Shown here: positions 40,601 through 51,500 of the stretch, one piece after another | Layout: each line of letters begins with the position of its first letter | Numbering within the stretch: position 1 is the stretch's first letter | Translations under genes and position numbers: made by a program | From: a virus | DNA: 64,000 nt | IMG/VR virus record: IMGVR_UViG_3300042542_004481 | Location: 1-64,000 of that record | Reading direction: 5' to 3' (one strand) | Notes under the pieces: model-generated | What the model was told of the DNA's origin: nothing | Database searches by the model: none | The model's input: the letters and a program-made list of their open reading frames with translations, nothing else

Positions 40601-43600
40601 CTCTGAGATTGCATACTTCTTCTTAGTAGAATCAGGAAGCTTGCTCATAATCGATTCTATATCCGCCATGATACTGCGGATCTCATCGAAGTATTCTTTC
40701 TTTATAGCGACGCGGCTATTCTTGCGCACCCATCTTGAAAACTCTCTTTCATATGCTGGGCTACCTGGAGCAAATCTTTGAGCAAGTTCTTGCTCAAACT
40801 GAGCCATGGAGTTTTCAAACAAACCTGTGCGAGGCTTCCATTCAAAATAAGACTCGCCGGTATCTGGATCTTTTGAAGCTTCGCGATATTCTTTTAAGAG
40901 AACAGCGATCTCTTTATCCAGACCAGTCTTCATCTTACCGTTAGCGTCTACTAAAGAAAAGAGCTGGTGATATTGTCTCCAGAGATCATCCATCTTATCT
41001 GAAGTCTGAAGCTCGTCTAATTGAGAAGTATTAGAATTGGTAATCTCACCCATCAGTTCAAACAGACGGTCTTTAAGATATGCCGCTTCTAAGCCAACAT
41101 CAACTTGCTTACCATTAATAGTTACAACGCGATATCCTTGCTCAAGCATATAATCTCGAGCATAGACCTTAGCTTGGTATTCTTGGTGAAAGTAATCTCT
41201 AAGAAGTTTTTTACGATCAGCGATAGCTTGAATAAGAGCTTTGTAAGTCTCATCGGTATTATGCTGGGAGTACTCTTTATGAGCTTCGTCTACTTTATAA
41301 CGTGCGCGATCTAGATCAATCCGCCAGTTTTTATGAGCACTCTTCAGTGTCCAGACATCTCTTTCTTCCCACTCACCTTTTTCATTGATACGACCTATCT
41401 TTTCTACACGAGCTACTCTTTCTATAAGAGCGTTCACATTAGCTCCGCTATAACCTGCAGCTTTAAGTAAAGGGGCCATGTCTCGGGCATAGTCATTAAA
41501 CTTGCCCATAGCCTTGTTCATTACATCAGACATCTGATTCTTGACATAAAGAGCAAAGCCTCCTACAACAGGATCGGCACTATACATGTAACCTTCAAAG
41601 AAAGCATTAAAGACGTTACCGTCCTTAAGCTCACCCTTAAGAGCTTTCTCAATTTTTTGCTCAGTGATTTGAGCGCCATCTAAAGATTTTTTATCAAGAG
41701 CCGCTAGGCGCTTGTTCTGTTCAAACGTGCTCTTACCCTGATCCTTTAAACTTTGAAGAGTATCTCTCTCATCGTTTTCTACTTGGGTAAGACCAGTGTA
41801 TTCAACCATCCAAGAATCAATGAGCTTTGGTGAAGCGTTTCTATCCTTAAGACGTTGGATGATACCTTTATAGCGCTTATCGATGTTCTCAGCCATAGGC
41901 ATGAGCTGGCTATAGATAACATCCCGGCTACCTCTTTCGTAGATATCCTTAGTATATTTCTGGGTCCCTTTGATATTACCATCGATACTAGTAACAAGAG
42001 AATACAAAGGATTACTAGTAGGTACACCAGCCTCATTCATAGTCTTGATAACCTCTGCAATATATTTGGACCAGTAGTCTAGTAAGTAGTTGTAATAGAC
42101 CGCTTTGTGCATGTTGTCAATGTTGTCCTTATCCTTAGATAGTTCTAACATGTGACCACGAATCTTATCCGTCATGTTCTGCAACCGGAAGAAGGTGTTA
42201 ACCATCGCGGTAGCATGCGCTTTATTATATTCAACCTCGTCTCGCTTCTGGCGTAGTTTATCTTCAAGAGGTTTAGCAAACTTCGAAAGATTGCGCTTCA
42301 TCTCTTGTAAGTCGCCACGCTTAAACTCATCAGCAAGCAGGGAAGCAATCTCTTCATAATTACGGTTACGAGAAACAGCATCGATTTGCTTTAACGCGAT
42401 GTCGTGAGCTCTAACGGTAAGACCAATAAGTTCAGGCTTACTGATACGCAGTAGATCAGTAACATACTGGTTAGTATCTCGGATATAAGCTACGGTGTCG
42501 ATATCCTCGAGGGCTTCATCAGCTATCTCGAAGACCTGACCTTCCTTAAGCATATTAACAAGATCTACAATATTAGTATTAGGAGTAAGCTTAGAGGCAT
42601 TAATACTCTTACCAAAGAACTGACGTAGCATTTGACGTAGAGCAAACATCAAATCTTTAAGGACAGAAGCAAAGCTATCAGATTTAGCTTCACCACGCTG
42701 TTCCATTCCGGACGCGGCAGTAAGTGTTCTTACTATCATCTCCTCAGCAAACAGCGGGTCTGTCTCGCTAAGTTCCGGATAATCAATCTTCATCTGCCTG
42801 TACAAGGCCAATCCCTCAGGTGTCTTCAGTAAATCCCGGTAGATCTTATTAAACATCTCCCGGTTCTGGTAATACAGACTTCTTACAAAAGGGTGAGAGA
42901 ACTCATGGAACATATCTCCCATGGTTACTCTGTCTCCTACAAAGTATACTGTGTCTCCTATGAAGAAAGCTTTCTCTCCGTTCCAAGGATTTGTCTTGTT
43001 CTTCGTAATCTCTGCTGCTTCAGCCGCATCGATAAACTCATACTTGATAGCGTTCTGGCCTACCATAAACTGATTAGCCAGGGCTTTTGCATAAAGCTTG
43101 TTGGCCAGGTTACGTAATAGAGCTTTTAGGCCGGATATCCCTTTAGTGTTGCTTGTTGTTTCCGGAGTAACAGATATAGACGCCCTCATAGGTTCTATAG
43201 CAACTGTGGCTAAAGACGTGTCTGTACTTTCTGCAAACTCTTGTATAGAATCTGGTGTACGGTCTAGCTGAAAAACAGGCTGATTGACATTAAGGCTTGA
43301 TCGATACCAGGTAGGAACTATCATTGAGTGTCCTCTATCTCCTACTTTAACAGTAGAGTATCTACCAAAGGTTCTAGCAAACATTAGGTTATAGATCCTT
43401 TCTCTTTCTTCTCCAGAATCTCTTATAGATGATGATCCGCTAGCAGGAGTAAACTCAATACCTGCGTAGTCAGCATCTGCAAAAAGAGAAGAAACCGTAT
43501 CTATTACGCGCCCCATTACTTCCAGAACCCGGTTGGGCATATCGATCACTGCTTTAAGATCTTGAATGTCTCTAAGAACCCCGTGATTATTTGCTATCTC

Positions 43601-45565
43601 GGAAGCTTTGGCATAATCTTTATTTTTAATAGCTTTATACCAGTCTTTATATCTGGTTCCTGTAATACCATCTCCTGGTAAAATCAAAGCTTTTCCATTA
43701 CTAACCTCTACTACACCATAACGATTATAGTTATATGAAACAATAGATCTAGCTTTTACATTATCTTCAGTTGCTGGAACTATCCATTCCGCATCACCAA
43801 AAGAAAATTTATCAGATCTAAAATTTGTCTTAATTAGTCCGTTTGGCTGAAGAGTCCCATCTACATCTATATCTTCTGTAGTTTCTTGGCCTGTAGCCGG
43901 ATCTATATATTTTAATGTAAAGGTTGCCTCTCTATAAGCCTTAGTATTTCTTTTATTTTCTTCAAGCTTAGCAACTTCATCAAATATAGCATCTGAAAGA
44001 TTATCATAATTACTAGTTCTATACTGAGGAGTCTTGCGTGTAGTATACGAAAAAAGTTGTCCTCCAACAGGAGCCATCTGAGCTACAAAGAGAGGTCTTA
44101 AAAAATGACCAGGATCTTTTAATATATTACCAAGTTGTGCATCTGGACTCACGCCGTAAGTATTAGGATCATAACCTCTTCTGTTACCTAACATCCTTTC
44201 ATTAAGATCACTTACAAAGCTAGCAATAGCAGATCTAATGCTGCCTTCAGTACTAGTGGCAAAGTTGTTATATAGTCTAAATCTTGCATGGTTATTGAAA
44301 AAAGTTTGTAAAATAATCTTTACATATCTTAAACGAGGCTCATCTAAAATCTGTTCATATTCTTCAAACGTAAGAGGTCTACCTAAGAGAGTTTTTTTCT
44401 CTTTAATCTTTTGATAAACATACTTTAAACCTGTTTCAATCTTAGGAGTAGTCATGTTAGGCGCTATTCCTGCGTCTACATAGTTTCTATACCAAAGAAG
44501 AGCCTCTTGTACTTTCTTTAAAGCTTCTTCTTGAGCTGTTGTAAGATAAAAGAAATTTTCTCCTAGCTGCACAAGCTTTACATCGTTGGAATCCATCTGG
44601 TTATATAAAGATGTAAGCTCTAAAATCTTATTATTGATTTTTTCTATTTCAGGTTTAGCAGGACTTAACTCTCCTGATTTTACTGCAATATTAGGATTAG
44701 CAAGAATAATAGCTAAGTCATCAAGAGAAGCATCCGGAGAAATATTAATAGCGTCAATATTTTGAACACCTCCCAACAACATATTTTTAATTGTTTCCCA
44801 AATCTTTCTTAAAGCTTTAGATAAGCTTTGAAGGGTTTTATCCCTACTTACGTGGTCATCTTTAAACTCGCCATTATCGTCATAAAACTCTGCAGCAAAC
44901 CTACCCATCATTTCTACCATCAACTCTTCTATCTGGTACACTTCTGCAGCTTCCCTTTGCTTATCATTAAGTCCTTCAGGAATAGGATAAAGAGCTTCTA
45001 TAATAGCAAACTCTTCTTTGTACTTAGCCTTAACTCGATACTTAGTAACTTTTTCTCCAGGCCTTACCTCTTCTGTATAAGAATCAAACATCTTATTAAG
45101 AAGGCCGAAGTAGAGTCTGGTATTTTCGGCCTTAACCATATTGAGAAGCACGTGGCCAAACTCATGTAAAGGAGTGTCTTTGCTAGCCTTTGCTCCATTG
45201 ATTATAATTGTAGGCTTGCCTCCTACAGCTCTAGGGTCTGTAGAAGGTACCAATACTCCCTTAAAGTTCTCATTAGGAAGATTCTCTATCTTATAAGCAT
45301 AGCCCGGAAACTTAGCAGTAAGTGTTTCTGCCAGCTTTTTTAAAGCATTTAGATCTGCCGGAGGAATACTATTCTGAGTTCTTTCTAGCTGATACTGATG
45401 AGCCGGATAGATAGAAGTAAGTACACCTTCTGACTGAAGCTTGCTTTTTACTTCGGAAGGAGTACGTATTTCGCCACCAGTTTGTAGGTAGTCTCTGTAT
45501 GCCTGAAAGGGACCTACCTCTTTTACGAGGAGATCCCATTCTGGACCAATAGGGCATGCTTGCAT
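37601..45565 (-). CDS. Giant virion-type protein with two zincin modules and LysM
   Basis: The product has 2654 residues. HEFGH (134-138) and HEFSH (887-891) are two zinc-metallopeptidase sites, each followed by an acidic helix and a helix pattern ending '..ml..lfG'. The middle is long helical coiled coil. Near the C-terminus is a LysM-like unit (YTLEDGDTLESLAKKF, about 2326-2368) that could bind peptidoglycan, and a membrane helix (about 2478-2498, EIIGLLAILSVLVPML). In crAss-like phages the corresponding giant genes encode capsid cargo that is ejected with the DNA. It starts five bases after the RNA-polymerase gene ends, so they form one operon. Confidence 0.75.
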   Translation of the reverse strand: MQACPIGPEWDLLVKEVGPFQAYRDYLQTGGEIRTPSEVKSKLQSEGVLTSIYPAHQYQLERTQNSIPPADLNALKKLAETLTAKFPGYAYKIENLPNENFKGVLVPSTDPRAVGGKPTIIINGAKASKDTPLHEFGHVLLNMVKAENTRLYFGLLNKMFDSYTEEVRPGEKVTKYRVKAKYKEEFAIIEALYPIPEGLNDKQREAAEVYQIEELMVEMMGRFAAEFYDDNGEFKDDHVSRDKTLQSLSKALRKIWETIKNMLLGGVQNIDAINISPDASLDDLAIILANPNIAVKSGELSPAKPEIEKINNKILELTSLYNQMDSNDVKLVQLGENFFYLTTAQEEALKKVQEALLWYRNYVDAGIAPNMTTPKIETGLKYVYQKIKEKKTLLGRPLTFEEYEQILDEPRLRYVKIILQTFFNNHARFRLYNNFATSTEGSIRSAIASFVSDLNERMLGNRRGYDPNTYGVSPDAQLGNILKDPGHFLRPLFVAQMAPVGGQLFSYTTRKTPQYRTSNYDNLSDAIFDEVAKLEENKRNTKAYREATFTLKYIDPATGQETTEDIDVDGTLQPNGLIKTNFRSDKFSFGDAEWIVPATEDNVKARSIVSYNYNRYGVVEVSNGKALILPGDGITGTRYKDWYKAIKNKDYAKASEIANNHGVLRDIQDLKAVIDMPNRVLEVMGRVIDTVSSLFADADYAGIEFTPASGSSSIRDSGEERERIYNLMFARTFGRYSTVKVGDRGHSMIVPTWYRSSLNVNQPVFQLDRTPDSIQEFAESTDTSLATVAIEPMRASISVTPETTSNTKGISGLKALLRNLANKLYAKALANQFMVGQNAIKYEFIDAAEAAEITKNKTNPWNGEKAFFIGDTVYFVGDRVTMGDMFHEFSHPFVRSLYYQNREMFNKIYRDLLKTPEGLALYRQMKIDYPELSETDPLFAEEMIVRTLTAASGMEQRGEAKSDSFASVLKDLMFALRQMLRQFFGKSINASKLTPNTNIVDLVNMLKEGQVFEIADEALEDIDTVAYIRDTNQYVTDLLRISKPELIGLTVRAHDIALKQIDAVSRNRNYEEIASLLADEFKRGDLQEMKRNLSKFAKPLEDKLRQKRDEVEYNKAHATAMVNTFFRLQNMTDKIRGHMLELSKDKDNIDNMHKAVYYNYLLDYWSKYIAEVIKTMNEAGVPTSNPLYSLVTSIDGNIKGTQKYTKDIYERGSRDVIYSQLMPMAENIDKRYKGIIQRLKDRNASPKLIDSWMVEYTGLTQVENDERDTLQSLKDQGKSTFEQNKRLAALDKKSLDGAQITEQKIEKALKGELKDGNVFNAFFEGYMYSADPVVGGFALYVKNQMSDVMNKAMGKFNDYARDMAPLLKAAGYSGANVNALIERVARVEKIGRINEKGEWEERDVWTLKSAHKNWRIDLDRARYKVDEAHKEYSQHNTDETYKALIQAIADRKKLLRDYFHQEYQAKVYARDYMLEQGYRVVTINGKQVDVGLEAAYLKDRLFELMGEITNSNTSQLDELQTSDKMDDLWRQYHQLFSLVDANGKMKTGLDKEIAVLLKEYREASKDPDTGESYFEWKPRTGLFENSMAQFEQELAQRFAPGSPAYEREFSRWVRKNSRVAIKKEYFDEIRSIMADIESIMSKLPDSTKKKYAISETYSKIMDLVAGNRDDDGQPNGMNFTQKGIEFIKQQQELLNEMMKGFANLSGLNEDEASRYSYYWDQINNKVPLSAAEQSDFNNLRNKSDNTGLSKLQKEKLFASFAKLDGLRKKEATTYYCLIMNNQLSKLDTAQMMRIMNTNNITSESADLILQGNVINSLLGQSAEFDAWFYANHIQKEVYDQELGAKKPVWQRIYVWNVTRPVNEDFYEKTVVTRADGRSYTIKGLPAMKYYSRVVKPQYRTERIIGNTVDNQGNFLPRLDIPNSPYIDQDYLNMQSTDPKHYAILEKMKEHHLRNQEGLSYRSRLYLDIPRYRKNALEVLRTKKLSAIAGDVGEDNFPILQLMIERFKNFFRKAKDEKGEGYAWEDDAMLVRADMFDNEVASVPITGLYDLDINDVSPDVNQSLMRYMFSAERQKKLIEINPVARALQSTLNNPDNFAKEMNKINKFNFMHRGIMTYLNKKGKYVRQYAVNNFIEREFEGITDVGWTAGMPFLQNVTKMMLSRSSLAFFALNFPSAIKNVLGAKYQGMIMSAGGIDIDPISMAKGEGWAFNTMSQVSFNTYARGPKPLNMQIADSFDAIRGRAETKLPESLSRTFLHDVANFSYLTNFRKWTEDEAALQLFAGMMYKKKITRDGKEINYMEAWEQVDGQLKLKDGIDVRYSNMPTNYTLEDGDTLESLAKKFNMTKEDLQQSIKGQSFKTGKEIKIDNLLYKAFRNRFHTVQMNLNGAYDKFDQPEAARYLAYRMIAFLKRYFTPMFINRWAFSGNMFGPKRGRYNPGLGDMQEGYYVTTLKMLSRTFKYGTENWAHMTPEEHAAWKKTVVEIIGLLAILSVLVPMLGFDPTDPDRYEKMRQRSGNLPFFGLSPEDPEHPWNAGGWLTNHAILMALQVRAENEAFVPYPGFGLDNYYETFTDASSLSFGATLKTYKEMIELAYMEATGNQYARYQKDSGPYEWQKEGGSKLWTSFWKSVGFTGGTLDPITATKNNPTLASSSSSQ

Positions 45566-45570
45566 CTTGA

Positions 45571-48500
45571 TTATCTATAACAGTTTAACATAAATTCTCT
45601 TACGTCATCGTCTGTAATAGGCTGTAACTCTTGCAGGGTCTTTTTACCCTGTGTTGTAAGGTCATAGCCTGGGTTTACATACCCAAATTCTTTATACAGT
45701 CTCTCAGACAAATATAAGAAAGTTTGCTCGGCACGGGCTCGTATATCCTTGTATTTAGGATCTATAAAATTACCTATCCATTCTTGCCCATATCCTGAAC
45801 TATTGAAGACTAGTTTCATCCCACGCTCAGCTTCAGCTTTAAGAGAATCTATAGCATCATCAATCTTTTGTTTCATGAATGGTGCTATAGTACCGTTAAT
45901 GTCTTTTACTGCAGAGTTTTCTGTAACGCTGTAGACAGTATAAGTAGGTAACCCAAACTTGTTAGAGATAGGCAGGCCTCGGAAGTTTCTATCCTGCAAT
46001 AATCTTTGAGGAAAGGTAAGAGGAACCGCCTGGAAAGCATCGTTAAAAACAAAGATGCTATCCGGATTCTCTGCAGCCATTGCTGTAGCTACATCAAGAT
46101 TGATCATAGAGCTACTCATAACCGTAACCCCGTCTTCATTAGTGCCAATAAGCGTTTTTGCTTCTTCAGCATAAGGTCTAGGAGAATACTCTTTTACGCC
46201 TTCTTTATGAAGTTTATAAGTCTCATCTAAACTAAAGTCCTGAGAATAGTAGTCCTTAAAGCGCTTTCTAGTCTTAGATCTACTGCTCAGACTGTTCTGA
46301 GACAAGAACTTTTCATAGAAAAAGTCTAGAGCCAAAGGATTAAGTTTTTCAGTGTACTCCTTTATAGGACGCTCCATAAGTCTGATAAAGAGATCCTGAG
46401 GCATAGCTCTATTAATAGAGAACATAGACTTAGTACTCATACCGGACTGTAAGAATCCTACAAGAGGAAGCATAGCAAAGAACTCGCTAACCATTTGATT
46501 AGCCATAGGGTCTTCCAGTTTTTTAACTGTAGGATCGGCTAGAGAAACTACGTTTTCGTAATAGAGATTGAGCTTGTCAGGATCATCTAACTTAGACTTA
46601 AGGACAACGTTGTTTACACCGCCTCCAGAGTTAGGTACAAGAGCTTCGATAATACTGAACTGTTCAGCAAGCTCTTTACCGTAGTTCTCTTTAATCATTA
46701 CAAGTTTATCAGCAAAGCTAAGCTCACCTTTAAAAATCTTGTCTGTGTTAAAGATGTTCTCTAAAGCTTTTTCCTTGAGAAACTCCTCATAGCTCAAAGT
46801 TTTAAGCCTGCTAGCAAAAGCCTCATCCGTTTCTCCCTGTTTACGTTTAGTATTCGACTTAACATTACCAGCAATCCAAGCATATTCTGCGCTTTTTTCT
46901 ACATCAGAAAGCTTAGGATAAAGACTTCTTAAATATTCTCTTTCGAAAACATAGTGGAAATACTCTTCTTTAGAACTGAATGTTGTAATAGGAAGCTTAG
47001 CTAAACCTAGCTCTTCATACTCTGCCTTATTGTAAAGCTGGCCAGCATACTGACGATCTAAAGATCTTCTGTCGTAATAAGCTTTACCGTCTTTAAAGAA
47101 GACACCTATAGAAAGACTCTTAATCTTCTCAGCTTCATTAAGCTTAGAAGCCATAATGTCCTCTACAGCTTCCCCTTTGTAATGAGTAAGCTTACCTATA
47201 TTAAAGTTCTTGAGAGTATTTTGGAAAATAAAGTTTACTAGGTCGTTGCGTAACTCATTAGAAAAAACTTCAGCATCACCGAAGGTTGCATTAACATCAT
47301 CAGCGATATTAGAAGCGAGCTTTTCAGCTAACCAATCATTTAGAACCTTACTGTTACGAAGAGGGAAGAGATCTTTCCAAATCTCTAATTGGAAAGGCTG
47401 CACATAAAAGCTTCCTATGATGGTTTCTTTTAAGATATCATCTACAAGGTGTTCAGGTAAACGACCATTTTCTCTAAGTTTTTGCAGCATCAAAGTTCTG
47501 TTCTGCGCATCGAACAAACTATCAGACTTAGAGGTATCAAAGTTCATACTCATCTTGACATCTCTAACTGCAGTAGCCATTTCCTCAATCTGTATAAAGT
47601 GCAAGAATGCTGCTTTTTGTACATCTGAGTATTTAGGTTCTTCTCCTTTTTCTAAAGCTTCTGCATGATCTTCTATTTCTTTTTTAAGATCTGCTTCAGA
47701 AAACTCATTAGTTGCGCCAAGAGTTCTATCAAGAAAATCTTCGGTCTTCTTGTAGAAGACTGCTTTTTTATTTACATCCCGAGCATTAAGATTAAGATCC
47801 TCTAAGAAGTTAAATCGACCATCAGAAAGTATTTTAGAACGAGCTTCTACTCGGAACATCATTGCTCCTTTTTCTGGAGCTGTTCCCATCATGTCTCCAA
47901 AAGTACTCTTAGCTCTACGCTGAGCTTCTACATATTCTCTAACAATAGGTTGAGAAGCAAGGTATACAGCTGTTTTAAAAGGTACACCGGCCTGAACCAT
48001 AAAGAGAAGAATAGGTGCAATCTCTTTATTACCTTGAATGTTAAAGATCCATGCATCTTTTGCAATGTCTACCCAACCATTAATAAGCTGGGATATCACA
48101 TCAGAAATACGGTTACCATCTTTAGCCATGATATGACTCAAAGAGATAGCCTGCTGACCATTAATATCTAAAGTATTATGAGGAACACGAAGAGTCTGGA
48201 CAACATCAAAAGTTTGTTTACTACCTCGTTTGGTAGGGACTTTAGCTACCGGTAATAGATAAGCTCCTATTCGGTTAAAGATGCTGTTGAAAGTATTATC
48301 TACGGCACCCAGACCAAGAGTTTGTTTACCAATGTTATTTGAACTATGCTTATACTGGTTGTAACCTATTTCAAATATTCTTGTTCCAGCAATCTGACCA
48401 GGAATTTCACCAAGCTCTGCAGCATCCTCTGCTGAAAGTTCTCCCGAAAGTCTTTGTTTAGGATTATACTGAGTGACTTTAGAAGCAAGCTCGTCTGCAA

Positions 48501-51500
48501 GAGGCTTAACAATATCTGTACCGTTAGGCTTAATCAGAGTAGCAAAGTTATCTTCAAGCTCAAGGATCTCTTTAATGTTCCAGATGAGATCATTCTCAAC
48601 GGCTTTTGTACCATTGAGCTTACGAGCAAAATCTTCTTTAGAAGAAATCTTACCTTCTTCTCTAAGAATATCTGCAAGCTCCGCATCCAGATTTTCAGCA
48701 GTGTCTCCAAATATGCTAAATAAAAGACTATTAAAAGGTGCAAGATCTTCAAGAGAACCTGTAACAGGTGATACTTCTGTAAGAGCTCTTTCTTTTTCTA
48801 CATAGTATCTTTCATATTGAGCATAGAGTTTATCTACTTCTTGCTTAGTACGCTGCCTAGCCATAGTTATTCTACGAGATCCGTCTTCTTGGATCTCCGT
48901 AGTATATGATGGCATCATCACTGTAAGCTTATCAATGTCAAAGTCAGATCCCGATTTAGCAACAATCTCTGCCGGCGGCACTATGATATTACCAGCTTCT
49001 TCTGGTAAGAACTCATACACCTCCATAAACTCCATAGAGTTAAGACCCTGAACTGGAATACGCACACCGACCATCGTAATCATGCGCCGGTGATCCGCTG
49101 TATTTAACCACTCTTCATCTTGAAGCAAAGTGTTAAGCTTATCTACGGTACCTATTCTATTACCTTCTTTGTCGCGAAGATTAAGTAGTTTCTTAAACTG
49201 CCCTTGCATTGCAACTTTTACTTTCATAGCTGCAGTTGTACCGTCAGCTTTTTTATGATAAGTAGGAAGATCGTTTGTACCCCATCTCTTTCTCTGCTCA
49301 TCTGTAGGATTAGTATAATCTCTACCAGTAGAAGAGGCTGTTTCAAATCCAGCACCAGATACTTGAATAAGAGCCTCACCGTTTACTTTCTGCTTAATCA
49401 GTCGACGAGTAACAATAGAGTTAAGCATCTTCTCAATCTTCTCTGCAGACAGAGACATTGAAAAGTCATGCTTAATCTTATTTCCGCCATAGCCAAGATC
49501 TACAAAATCAATCTCGTGATCCGCCATCTCCTGACGAGTCATCTCTTTTCTTACAAACTCTAAAAGATTTTTCAGGCTACCTTCTGGTTTGCCATTAACC
49601 ATCTTCCAGTTCATCTCATCCAAAAGCTCTAGCTTCTTAAGCTCAGTAAGCTTCTGAACATTGCTCTCATACTTTTTATAAAGCTTGTATTTAGGAGATT
49701 CTCTTTCTCTAGCTTCTTCTGTTCTGAGGGCTTTCCATAGAGCTCGACGCTGATTGATATTTTTTACATCTTTGCGGAAATCTACAGGCACTCCTCCTTC
49801 AATAAGACCATCTTCAATAAGCTTTCGTAACTGAGTAGAGAAAGTAACCTTCTCTTTAAACTCCGGTGCAATCTCAAGCTGGTTCTTCAGATAATTTAAG
49901 AAGATTGTGTTTTTAGTAAAGGTTTCTTCAGAAATCTGGCGATCTCCATCAGAAGAATAAAGCTTATCATATACTGGATCAAAAGATGTAAAGCCATCTT
50001 TTTCTTTCTTCTTAGCCTCCTTAGTAATGGTACCTACTTTAGAACCTGATTGGAATAAAGCATAGTCAATGTTTTCATTGACCATCTTATCGTGTAGATC
50101 TTCAAGCTTGGTACCTTTGATTACTGTAGGTACAAGAGGAAATAAAGAAAACTTGTGGAACGCCGTAATAGGCAATCCTTCAGTATCGAGCGGTCCAAAA
50201 TACTGCAGCTTTTGAGGAGGGAAGAATTGAGTAAGTGTTCTATGATCGATATCTTGACCATTTATAATCTTCTGGTACATCTCCTCTTGCTGATCACTCC
50301 ACTTACCTTCTAGGTTAAGAAGTATTCTATAAGAGTCAAAAGTTATCCAACCTTGAGCATCTCCTTCATTCATCTTCTGGTACGCATATATCAAGCCTCC
50401 TTCAATAGGATCTGATACAGTACCAAGTTTGGTAATATTACCATCTTTATCTCTTTCCGCTCCAAGTACTTTAGCTTCTGCTTCCTGACGACTAACATTA
50501 GTACGAGCCATCTCATCTTTAATAAGAGCATCAGCATACTGACTAAAATATGTAGAACGGATTTCATTATCCCTTACAACAGCTGTGTTCATACGACCAT
50601 CAAAAGGATAGTCTTCTTGTTTTTCTGGGAATCTCTTTTTACGATATCCTCGGCCAAGAACTCCATTTACATAGTCCATAGCCAAAGAATCTGTACGATA
50701 AATTGTACCGGTAGAACCTACACCTGCGTTACGTTTATGGAACTCCTCTTTCTTCATGTTATAAAGAGCAGGATCACCATAGATAACAGATACAGATTCC
50801 ATATTGTGAATCCAACTGTTTATTACGAAAGATTTAACCAGGGCATTTTCTTGAGCTCCTGTTTTAAGATTATCAGACCCAAGATTTTCATTTCGGATTT
50901 GACCACTAAGTTTTGTCAAGACGCTTTTACCGACCAAAAGCTTACCATCGATACCTCTAGCATTCTTAAACATATCCATTACACGAGCCGTCTCTTTGTT
51001 AAAGTACTGAATCACATCAGTCTTCATCGCATTACGAAGAGCTCTTGCGTCTTCTGTATTCTGCTTAAGATACGTATCTAGGTCTTGATCTAGTTTAAGC
51101 AAAGCTTTCTTAGTATCTATAGTTAATACATCAGAAAAAGCTACAAATCCTCTACCGTTGGTCAGATACTTAAAGTCAAAATCTGTTGCACCGTCCTTGG
51201 CCATTTTACGGAGCTGTCTTATACGAGCATGCTCTGCATTGATATAACCAAGCATATAGTTGCTAAACATATTCTCATCTCCTTCACTATAACCAAGAGA
51301 CTGATTGTTATCATTTTTCAGATCTCTGAGCAACTGAATAGTAGGAACATACGCTGTAGCAAGTTGTCCAGCTTTTGTAGAAACTTTAGGATTGTATATA
51401 CGACTTACAAATACAGAAAAAGATGTTCCCTTATCAGCATGTCTCATAAGCTCCGGAGAACCTCTTAATATACTTAAGTGTAGGTCCATCAAAAGCTTTG

